Shown here piece after piece: positions 1 through 5,477 of a stretch of 5,477 nt of DNA; the first letter of the stretch is position 1; the number at the start of each line of letters is the position of its first letter. Below the pieces are notes generated by a model. That model ran no database searches. It was not told the origin of the DNA and saw only the letters and a program-made list of their open reading frames with translations. Location: the NCBI GenBank assembly GCA_030600525.1, contig JAUVLX010000251.1, positions 1 through 5,477 of the forward strand, given 5' to 3'. The translations under genes were made by a program, and so were the position numbers. The stretch is from Desulfobulbus sp. Its GTDB lineage: Bacteria; Desulfobacterota; Desulfobulbia; Desulfobulbales; Desulfobulbaceae.

Positions 1-255
1 CAGCAAATTAAACGTCTCCTGACGCTTGCGGTCCAAAACGGGACTGGAAGGCAGGCAGCAGCAGTAAAAAATGCAGCCGGTAAAACCGGTACGTCTGACA
101 ACAACACAGATGCATGGTTTATTGGTTTTTCAGACAGATTACTGGCCGGTGTCTGGTTAGGCTATGACCGGAGTCGATCTCTGGGAAAAAAAGAGACTGG
201 GGGGCGAGCCGCAGCCCCGGTTTGGAAAACATTTATGAAGCAAACAAAAAAATAG
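1..255 (+). CDS. Class A penicillin-binding protein (PBP1A-like), C-terminal end, partial at 5' side
   Basis: Reading frame 1 is open from the window edge to a TAG at 253-255 and gives the last 84 residues of a transpeptidase domain. Directly visible are the KTG active-site triad (AGKTGTS, visible residues 26-32), then DAWFIGF (37-43), VWLGYD, and the closing ETGGRAAAP-W-F motif. This order is typical of bifunctional peptidoglycan glycosyltransferase/DD-transpeptidases of the PBP1A family (mrcA/ponA). These enzymes are anchored in the inner membrane and polymerise and cross-link peptidoglycan in the periplasm. The catalytic Ser-x-x-Lys, the SxN motif, the glycosyltransferase domain and the membrane anchor would lie upstream, outside the window. 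The protein ends soon after the transpeptidase fold with a short Lys-rich tail (KQTKK), so there is no long C-terminal extension. The 1A subclass is likely, but other class A or 1C-type enzymes cannot be excluded from the tail alone. Confidence 0.9.
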   Translation, partial: QQIKRLLTLAVQNGTGRQAAAVKNAAGKTGTSDNNTDAWFIGFSDRLLAGVWLGYDRSRSLGKKETGGRAAAPVWKTFMKQTKK

Positions 256-391
256 ACGGACTATAGCCCCGCGTCATTGATAATAAAATCAACCAACTCT
301 AAATGGTTGCGCACACATAGGCACAAAATAATCATGGTAAATTAGGGCGATAACAAATATAGTTTCAACATACTTGTAACACTGCACCTTT

Positions 392-397
392 GGAGAA
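392..397 (+). promoter_or_regulatory. Ribosome binding site (GGAGAA) that decides the start of the 90-aa gene
   Basis: GGAG lies at 392-395. It is 8 nt before the ATG at 404 but only 2 nt before an in-frame GTG at 398. The spacing fits the ATG and is too short for the GTG, so the ATG is the preferred start. Confidence 0.6.
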
Positions 398-403
398 GTG
401 ACC

Positions 404-676
404 ATGGTAGATATCATTATCGGACAGATTCAACCTGTCGGGCCGCCAGTTAAAAAAACTGATACAAACTCCATTACGGTGGAAGCTGAAATTCTTAATG
501 TCAGACCTCCGCGAAAACAAATAACGCGACCATCCGGTGATGAGCGGCGCAAGCAGTTCAGGCAGGACCCCCACAACGGGCAAGTCCTGACACTGTTGGT
601 CCCTAACGGCACGAACCTGCCTAAAGATCTTGATGGCAGGAAATACAAGGTAGTAATGCGAATTATAAAAAAATAA
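404..676 (+). CDS. Small basic protein of unknown function, 90 aa
   Basis: The ATG at 404 follows a good Shine-Dalgarno sequence, and the frame ends with TAA at 674-676; an upstream in-frame GTG at 398 is too close to that site. I do not recognise the family. The protein is basic (about 17 Lys/Arg against 9 Asp/Glu), has no Cys or Trp, and shows no signal peptide or membrane segment. Alternating hydrophobic stretches (residues 3-9, 24-32, a LTLLVPNG stretch around 62-69, and YKVVMRII near the end) suggest a small beta-rich fold. A charged, probably flexible middle (about 34-58: PPRK, DERRKQFRQD) separates the two halves. A compact nucleic-acid- or protein-binding domain would fit this, but that is only inference. 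It lies 148 nt after the penicillin-binding protein gene on the same strand, so co-transcription is possible but unproven, and it converges on the glutamate synthase operon. Confidence 0.65.
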   Translation: MVDIIIGQIQPVGPPVKKTDTNSITVEAEILNVRPPRKQITRPSGDERRKQFRQDPHNGQVLTLLVPNGTNLPKDLDGRKYKVVMRIIKK

Positions 677-677
677 T

Positions 678-716
678 AAAAAAACCCTTTTTCGCACATA
701 CTGGCAAAAAAGGGTT
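678..716 (-). terminator. Rho-independent terminator of the minus-strand glutamate synthase operon
   Basis: A 10-bp perfect inverted repeat (683-692 AACCCTTTTT pairing with 707-716 AAAAAGGGTT) encloses a 14-nt loop. Read on the minus strand, the stem is followed at once by five U (complement of 678-682) after the two U that close the stem, and then by more U-rich sequence. Read on the plus strand, the stem is followed by CAACGG with no U-run. The signal therefore serves the leftward operon and not the 90-aa gene, whose stop codon lies only 6 nt outside it. The GC core is short (three G-C pairs), so strength is moderate. Confidence 0.75.
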
Positions 717-734
717 CAACGGTTGTGAGGCATT

Positions 735-753
735 ATATCGCTGAAAGCGATAT
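735..753 (-). other. Perfect 8-bp hairpin just after the operon's last stop codon
   Basis: ATATCGCT at 735-742 and AGCGATAT at 746-753 form a perfect stem around a 3-nt loop. It begins 4 nt after the stop codon of the GXGXG/GltD fusion gene and has no U-run, so it is not a terminator by itself. Plausible roles are an mRNA 3'-end stabiliser or an aid to the terminator about 20 nt further on. The function is inferred; the symmetry is directly visible. Confidence 0.45.
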
Positions 754-757
754 CAGA

Positions 758-3118
758 TCAAAAGGGCTGCATAACCCAGATAGCGCAAGGACACGTATCA
801 ACACAGAAGCCACAGGCAATGCACTTATTGTCATCAGAGACATACTCATAGTCAACACCATCAGCGCCTTTTACTTTTTCCTGCCTTGAGATTGCATTGG
901 TCGGGCAGATGGTTTCGCATAGATGACAGTCCCGACAGGAGCCGCAACTCAAACATCTGGCTGCCTGTTGATCCTCAGTGGTAGCCTTGTCTCTTTCCGG
1001 ATCATAATGGGCAATGGTGAGATCTTCATATTTTATTAACCGCTGGTTAAAAGGAAGCCATGGCTCGCCTTTTATTTCAGCGACAATAAATTCTGCAGTC
1101 CGTTTTCCTGCACCTAGGGCATTGGTAGCGAGCCCCGGACGTTCCACATCACCAACAGCAAATATTTTCTCATCACTGGTGCGACCAGTATCGTCACTCT
1201 TGATCCAGGAGCCACCTGCCACCTCAATCACTTCAACCGAATCCGGCAAAAACGGCAATTTGGGAATATCACCAATGGATATGATTACAGTTTGTGCCGG
1301 AATCAGGCTGCCATCGTTGGTTATCAGTCCCTCATCCGTTATCTCTTGAGTCATTACCGGCCATTGAAATGTTGCTCCGAGTGCTTCAGCGGCGTCCCTC
1401 TCCTTGCCAAAGGCAAGTGGCTTTTGGATATCCACCAAGGTTACCTGCTCTGCACCAAGGCGATAAGCCTCTGCCGCCACATCACAACCAACATTACCGG
1501 CACCGATCACCACTACCTGCTTGCCGGTGACCATCGGGGTATCGCTTTTTGCCGCCTTAAGATAATCGAGGGCCGGAACCACCTTTTCATGTCCAGGGAA
1601 TGACAGGGTTTTCGGTTGATGTGCGCCTACGCCTATAACCACGTAGTCATACTGCTTTTTCAGCTCTTCAACTTTTTCCTTGGTTAAACTGACGCCCAGA
1701 TTGACATGAATATTGTCATATTTGAGAAAACGTTCAACCTCCATCTCCCACACAGCTTTAGAAAGCCGTTCCCAAGGGATGGTCTGGGCTAGTTTTCCAC
1801 CAAGCACCTTATCTTGTTCAAAAATATCCGCAGTAATACCATGCTGAGCAAGATGCCAGGCTACGGCCATACCTGCAGGACCGCCGCCAATGACAGCTAC
1901 TTTAAAGCCGATGGAAGGTTCAGGTTCAGGCGGGTCAACCTGTTGGACGGCACGCCCAAGGACAGAGACATCAATGCTGTAATCGATCTTTTCTCTGGAA
2001 CAGTTCTGGATGCAGAGATTCGGACAGATGGTGCCGCATACAGAGGCAGGAAAAGGAGTATAACGAAGCAGCATTTCATATGCTTCTTCGTTACGTCCTT
2101 CTCTTATCAGTCGCAACCGATCAATGGTAGGAATATGAATGGGACAGTAAAACGTACATGGAGCCGCTGAATCACGATTTGCCCAATAAGGTTTTTTGCG
2201 GCGCATATCGCCTGTCTCAACCACCCCGATAACACTTCTTTCCAAGCCAGGAGCCAGATCCCGCAGAGGATCGCCTCCGTCAAAGCCCGGAGTCCAGATA
2301 CGCCGACGAAACTCTTCCATGGGCATCGGTCCGGAAAACATCAGTGCTCTTTCCTGAGGGGTAACAGCGTCTAGGACCTGCCACTCCTCACGTACTGAAA
2401 GCATCTCCAAAAGCTCAGGGCGCTCTATGGATGCCAGGTAATCGGGAAGGTTTGCAATAAGCCACTGCCAGTCTGCATCGGGTGGATCAGAAAGTTTGGC
2501 ATTGGTTCTTGAATAGGAATCGTCTGTCTGGCCTCGGTAAAATATCTTGCCGCCAACCATACCTACACATGGACGGTACCCGAGAACATTCTCTGGATTT
2601 CTTGGTTCTACACCGCAAATGACCCCAACACCGCCACAGTTAAACTCGGCAAAGGTATCACCAACAGAACCAAGCACCCACATCTCAGGTTTTTCATATT
2701 CCGGATTCCATTTGGTCATGGTCAAACCACGGGCACCGATGGAGCCGCCAATCATCACCCGACCTGCAGCCATGGCGTTGCAGACACCATTGGTTGCATC
2801 GCCTTTGACGATAACATTAGCACCGATATTGAGATACCCAACATCGTCGGAAGCTGAGCCTTCGCAGACAATAGTTGCTCCGGGCTGCCCCATACAACCG
2901 AGCCGCTGACCAACCGGTCCTTTAACAGTAAGGTGCACAGGCCGTTGCTTTGTTCCAAGCCGCAAACCGATATTGTGTTGACCAAAAGACTCAAGGATCA
3001 GCTTGTCACACGAAGCTGCAGCACCGCGAACCTCTTCCTCGAAAACCTTCGAGGAAATGCGCTGATTGTTCTTATCCTTACCTGGAACGGTAATTACATT
3101 TGTATTTTCTTGACTCAT
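758..3118 (-). CDS. gltD: Glutamate synthase: GXGXG domain fused to GltD-like FAD/NAD(P) oxidoreductase with C-terminal 2x[4Fe-4S] ferredoxin domain, 786 aa
   Basis: Residues about 10-210 are the GXGXG right-handed beta-helix that ends large GltB subunits (GLRLG at 51-55, then a Gly ladder at about 66-131). Residues about 230-318 are a linker. From 319 on the protein is GltD-like. It has an Fe-S Cys set (C321, C325, C361, C365, C369, C373), an FAD Rossmann motif (VIGGGPAG, 409-416), a second Rossmann motif for a pyridine nucleotide (VIGAGNVG, 537-544) and the FAD-closing FAVGD (653-657). The tail holds two ferredoxin motifs, C728/C731/C734/C738 and C766/C769/C772/C776, plus extra C722, C725 and C778. 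The likely role is to accept electrons from NAD(P)H or ferredoxin and pass them to the FMN of the synthase subunit, while the GXGXG part packs against that subunit as in classical GltB. The ATG lies 11 nt after the preceding stop codon and lacks a clear Shine-Dalgarno sequence, which suggests translational coupling. The symbol gltD covers only the oxidoreductase half. Confidence 0.92.
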   Translation of the reverse strand: MSQENTNVITVPGKDKNNQRISSKVFEEEVRGAAASCDKLILESFGQHNIGLRLGTKQRPVHLTVKGPVGQRLGCMGQPGATIVCEGSASDDVGYLNIGANVIVKGDATNGVCNAMAAGRVMIGGSIGARGLTMTKWNPEYEKPEMWVLGSVGDTFAEFNCGGVGVICGVEPRNPENVLGYRPCVGMVGGKIFYRGQTDDSYSRTNAKLSDPPDADWQWLIANLPDYLASIERPELLEMLSVREEWQVLDAVTPQERALMFSGPMPMEEFRRRIWTPGFDGGDPLRDLAPGLERSVIGVVETGDMRRKKPYWANRDSAAPCTFYCPIHIPTIDRLRLIREGRNEEAYEMLLRYTPFPASVCGTICPNLCIQNCSREKIDYSIDVSVLGRAVQQVDPPEPEPSIGFKVAVIGGGPAGMAVAWHLAQHGITADIFEQDKVLGGKLAQTIPWERLSKAVWEMEVERFLKYDNIHVNLGVSLTKEKVEELKKQYDYVVIGVGAHQPKTLSFPGHEKVVPALDYLKAAKSDTPMVTGKQVVVIGAGNVGCDVAAEAYRLGAEQVTLVDIQKPLAFGKERDAAEALGATFQWPVMTQEITDEGLITNDGSLIPAQTVIISIGDIPKLPFLPDSVEVIEVAGGSWIKSDDTGRTSDEKIFAVGDVERPGLATNALGAGKRTAEFIVAEIKGEPWLPFNQRLIKYEDLTIAHYDPERDKATTEDQQAARCLSCGSCRDCHLCETICPTNAISRQEKVKGADGVDYEYVSDDNKCIACGFCVDTCPCAIWVMQPF

Positions 3119-3129
3119 AGTATTTTCGA

Positions 3130-4770
3130 TTAACAGATATAATTAATCTTCAGCCGTTCAGCAGCGGCAGCATCATCAATTCCAAGCGCATCGGACATGC
3201 CTATCGGCAAACTCTGTGAGCGACCAAGGGGTGCCATTATTTTCTTCATCTCGGTACGAATACTCATGAAGGTATCGGCAACTCTCTGCGCAACATCGTC
3301 GGGATCGAGTCGACGATACAATTTTTCATTCTGACTGGTAATCCCTTTGGGACAGACGCCAAGGTTGCAGACATTACAACGCCCAAGTTCATTACCAAGA
3401 CAACCGGCTGCCGACTGCATCATGTACTTGCCGATGTGTACGCCTGAGGCTCCAAGCATTATCAATGCCATACCATTCTGGGTAACATTACCATTCTTGC
3501 CTACCCCGCCAGCTGCAAAGAGAGGAATTTCATTCTGCTTCCCCTGCGCAACCAGATCGAGATAACACTCCCTCAAGTTGGAAGCCACAGGATGGCCGGT
3601 AGCCTGCATGCTCACATCATAGGCAGCCCCAGTTCCCCCATCAATACCGTCAATCATCAGCCCAGAGGCATAGGGGTTACGAACCAGATTATTCAACACA
3701 GCCTTGGCTGAAGTGGAGCCAGAAATTTTAGGATACACCGGCACCCGAAACCCAAAGGCCATTGACATGGTCTGGATCATTTTCATGACACTCTCCTCAA
3801 TGGAATACAATGTCTGATGTACCGGCGGCGAGGGCAGGTCCACTCCTTCAGGAACACCACGCAGACGGGCAATCAACTTGCTGACCTTAAACCACATCAA
3901 CAGTCCGCCGTCGCCGGGTTTGGCTCCCTGACCGTACTTAATCTCAATAGCAGCAGGATCACACTGCATTTCAGGAATAGCGCGAATAATTTCATCCCAT
4001 CCGAAATAACCGGACGCGATCTGGAGGATAATATATTTCAAAAACGGAGACTTTAAAACCCAAGGTGGGCATCCGCCCTCTCCCGTAGCCATGACCACGG
4101 GAATCCCCAGCACCTCGTTACAGTATGCTACGCCCTGCAACAATCCCAACCACATATTAGGAGAAAGAGCACCAAAAGACATGGATCCGATGATAAAAGG
4201 AAACACTTCCCTGGTCGGTGGAATCCATTCTCCAGTAGCTTTTTTCTTTAGATAGTCTTCAGGGGACAACACCCTGCCAAGGATGGTATTATAATTAAAT
4301 TCGTGGCGACCTGCATCCAAAGCGGGATCGGTCAACATAGATATACGATCAAAAGAGATACGATCAAGGATCGTTGGCCCGGTCGAATTCCTTCTTCCAC
4401 CCCTTTTATAGGCCTCACCCTTTTGATTATGGATAAAACGAGACCGATTTTCATTCTGGTTGGGTTCTGGCCCAATGGCTTCGTTGGGGCAGACCATTGA
4501 ACACATGCCGCAGCCAATACATCGCTTGGCAATATCTGTCTGTTGGCGAATCCCTACAAAATGACGATACTCGTTGCCTCTTTTTTTCTTGAGAACATCG
4601 AGCTTAGGTACCCGTTGTCGCCTGTACGTGAGATAGATGGCACCTACCGGACAGACAGAAGTACATCTGCCACAGAGAGTACAGCGATCTTCCCGGTGCT
4701 TAATGATCCACGGAAGATCGTGATAGGTTAAGCTGCTTGGGCCAGTGTAAACGGATCGAACTGAGACCAT
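3130..4770 (-). CDS. gltB: Glutamate synthase FMN-binding (synthase) subunit, ferredoxin-containing archaeal type, 546 aa
   Basis: This is the catalytic subunit that condenses ammonia with 2-oxoglutarate and reduces the product to L-glutamate on FMN. The N-terminus carries two [4Fe-4S] motifs, C30/C33/C36/C40 and C84/C87/C90/C94, each followed by Pro. The TIM-barrel synthase domain follows from about 150 to 500: IGSMSFGALS (194-203), ATGEGG (228-233), KYGQGAKPGDGG (278-289), the phosphate-binding IDGIDGGTGAA (373-383), FAAGGVG (418-424) and IMLGASGVHIGK. The cysteines C457, C465, C468 and C473 before PKGIT (474-478) match the place of the [3Fe-4S] site of classical GltB. The amidotransferase, central and GXGXG domains of one-piece GltB (about 1500 aa) are absent; the first and last are encoded next door. 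The ATG at 4770 has an AAGGA site 9 nt upstream, which supports this start even though it makes the gene overlap its upstream neighbour by 43 nt. The protein is probably cytoplasmic and oxygen-sensitive. Confidence 0.95.
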   Translation of the reverse strand: MVSVRSVYTGPSSLTYHDLPWIIKHREDRCTLCGRCTSVCPVGAIYLTYRRQRVPKLDVLKKKRGNEYRHFVGIRQQTDIAKRCIGCGMCSMVCPNEAIGPEPNQNENRSRFIHNQKGEAYKRGGRRNSTGPTILDRISFDRISMLTDPALDAGRHEFNYNTILGRVLSPEDYLKKKATGEWIPPTREVFPFIIGSMSFGALSPNMWLGLLQGVAYCNEVLGIPVVMATGEGGCPPWVLKSPFLKYIILQIASGYFGWDEIIRAIPEMQCDPAAIEIKYGQGAKPGDGGLLMWFKVSKLIARLRGVPEGVDLPSPPVHQTLYSIEESVMKMIQTMSMAFGFRVPVYPKISGSTSAKAVLNNLVRNPYASGLMIDGIDGGTGAAYDVSMQATGHPVASNLRECYLDLVAQGKQNEIPLFAAGGVGKNGNVTQNGMALIMLGASGVHIGKYMMQSAAGCLGNELGRCNVCNLGVCPKGITSQNEKLYRRLDPDDVAQRVADTFMSIRTEMKKIMAPLGRSQSLPIGMSDALGIDDAAAAERLKINYIC

Positions 4771-5477
4771 ATTGTAAGTTCCTTTCGTTCAGGTGGGATA
4801 ATAACTGTATGCTCCCGCATGGGCTGGAAATCTAAAGCTGGATCGCGATCGGGTACAAGGGCGTCTACGCCGCACATCTCTGATGCGATTGCCCATGCAC
4901 CTGGCCTACCGCCGACTATAGCCGGTCTCAATTTTTTCTGATCCATAACCAGCAAACAGGTTTCATCGGGCAAAGTACCAATCACCGCGTTAGGGCCATC
5001 GATTATAAGACGGCGACAGGCAGTGCGTAATCCCTTGAGGAATTCTCCCTGGGGATGCCTATCAAGTTCTTCTGTTTTAAGAGGAGTGATAACATGCTTG
5101 TACACTTCAAGCGGTAACCCAAGAACTTTGGTTACATAGTGGAGGATATGAGTAAAAACCTCGGAATCGCTGTGATAGCCTAAATAACCGGGAATATCGC
5201 GCCCCTCGAGGTATTCTTTAATTGGTACAAAGGCACTGTTCTCACCATTGGTCATGGTGGAGATACCCTGGATAAAGAAAGGATGGCAGGCATATAGGTT
5301 GATACCGTAATTAGTATTCTGCCGCCCCTGGGCCATGACAACCCTTGCCTTGATGCGGTCATCGTCAAGGCCGAGACCATCACCAACCTGCAGAGGCCAA
5401 CCCACCTCTTTGATAGTGATAACATCATGCCAGAGTGAGAAAACCGTTAAATCGCCCCCATGTTCTTCCCCGTCTTT
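4728..5477 (-). CDS. Glutamate synthase glutamine amidotransferase (class II) subunit, N-terminus outside window
   Basis: The frame is open from the window edge to a TAA at 4728-4730, giving 249 visible residues. The GTG at 5403-5405 is not a real start, because 24 sense codons precede it and conserved sequence surrounds it. Numbering from the edge, class II (Ntn-type) glutaminase features are R52 within QGRQNTNYG, the HPF at 65-67, the oxyanion-type NGEN at 77-80, and SDSE at 103-106, which in this family contacts the glutamine amino group. The catalytic N-terminal Cys and roughly the first 100 residues would lie to the right. The subunit should hydrolyse glutamine to glutamate and ammonia and hand the ammonia to the synthase subunit encoded next. 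Its last 14 codons overlap that gene in another frame, so the two are probably translated in a coupled way. The operon promoter is not in the window. The related amidotransferases of PurF and GlmS are less likely because of the neighbours and the QNTNYG form of the Arg motif. Confidence 0.9.
   Translation of the reverse strand, partial: KDGEEHGGDLTVFSLWHDVITIKEVGWPLQVGDGLGLDDDRIKARVVMAQGRQNTNYGINLYACHPFFIQGISTMTNGENSAFVPIKEYLEGRDIPGYLGYHSDSEVFTHILHYVTKVLGLPLEVYKHVITPLKTEELDRHPQGEFLKGLRTACRRLIIDGPNAVIGTLPDETCLLVMDQKKLRPAIVGGRPGAWAIASEMCGVDALVPDRDPALDFQPMREHTVIIPPERKELTIWSQFDPFTLAQAA
4780..4784 (-). promoter_or_regulatory. Ribosome binding site of the synthase gene, inside the upstream gene
   Basis: On the minus strand AAGGA is placed 9 nt before the ATG at 4770. 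It lies inside the coding sequence of the amidotransferase subunit, so it supports an overlapping start in place of one downstream of 4728. Confidence 0.55.

Noticed and set aside
290..309. Hairpin CAACCA...TGGTTG after the penicillin-binding protein gene
   Set aside because: It has only six base pairs with an 8-nt loop and is not followed by a U-run, so there is no support for a terminator.
335..363. Possible promoter for the 90-aa gene (TATAGT at 358-363)
   Set aside because: The -10-like box is good, but the -35 position 17 nt upstream (TGGTAA) matches only about half of the consensus, and the AT-rich gap offers similar matches by chance.
365..699. Two minus-strand open frames opposite the 90-aa gene
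   Set aside because: They start inside the terminator hairpin, have no ribosome binding site, and their products (Phe/Tyr-rich start, otherwise low complexity) look like an antisense shadow of the plus-strand gene.
1014..4731. Numerous plus-strand open frames of 60-120 codons
   Set aside because: All lie opposite strongly conserved glutamate synthase coding sequence and show no family features or clear start signals; they are antisense shadows.
5403..5405. GTG as start of the amidotransferase gene
   Set aside because: The frame stays open for 24 more codons to the window edge, and the catalytic N-terminal Cys region is missing, so the gene continues outside the window.

Overview
The window looks like a chromosomal piece from an anaerobic, moderate-GC bacterium. 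The best guess is a sulfate- or sulfur-metabolising member of the Desulfobacterota (for example Desulfobulbales-like). This rests on the Cys-rich, ferredoxin-bearing 'archaeal-type' glutamate synthase, a form common in anaerobes, and on its resemblance to what I recall of such proteins from sulfate reducers. The assignment is an inference and was not searched.

Left part (1-676, plus strand): the last 84 codons of a class A penicillin-binding protein (PBP1A-like), ending at 255, then a 148-base gap. After it comes a small basic protein of 90 residues (404-676) with no recognisable family. The gap holds a clear ribosome binding site but no convincing promoter or terminator.

Junction (677-757): two hairpins lie between the convergent transcription units. 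The one at 678-716 has a U-run only when read on the minus strand, so it is the terminator of the large minus-strand operon. A perfect 8-bp hairpin lies just after that operon's last stop codon.

Right part (758-5477, minus strand): a three-gene operon for glutamate synthase (GOGAT), transcribed from the right edge leftwards. In order it encodes (i) a class II glutamine amidotransferase subunit, whose N-terminus lies outside the window; (ii) the FMN-binding synthase subunit, carrying two ferredoxin-type [4Fe-4S] motifs at its N-terminus; and (iii) a 786-residue fusion of the GXGXG domain, a GltD-like flavin oxidoreductase and a C-terminal 2x[4Fe-4S] ferredoxin domain. Genes (i) and (ii) overlap by 43 nt; (ii) and (iii) are 11 nt apart. 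Together they would release ammonia from glutamine, add it to 2-oxoglutarate on FMN, and supply electrons from a pyridine nucleotide and/or ferredoxin through an unusually long Fe-S relay.

I see no RNA genes, mobile elements, CRISPR arrays or long repeats. The family is known. The most interesting points are how the GOGAT domains are cut and re-fused, the non-canonical cysteines, and the nucleotide-binding site, which lacks the usual NADPH signature.
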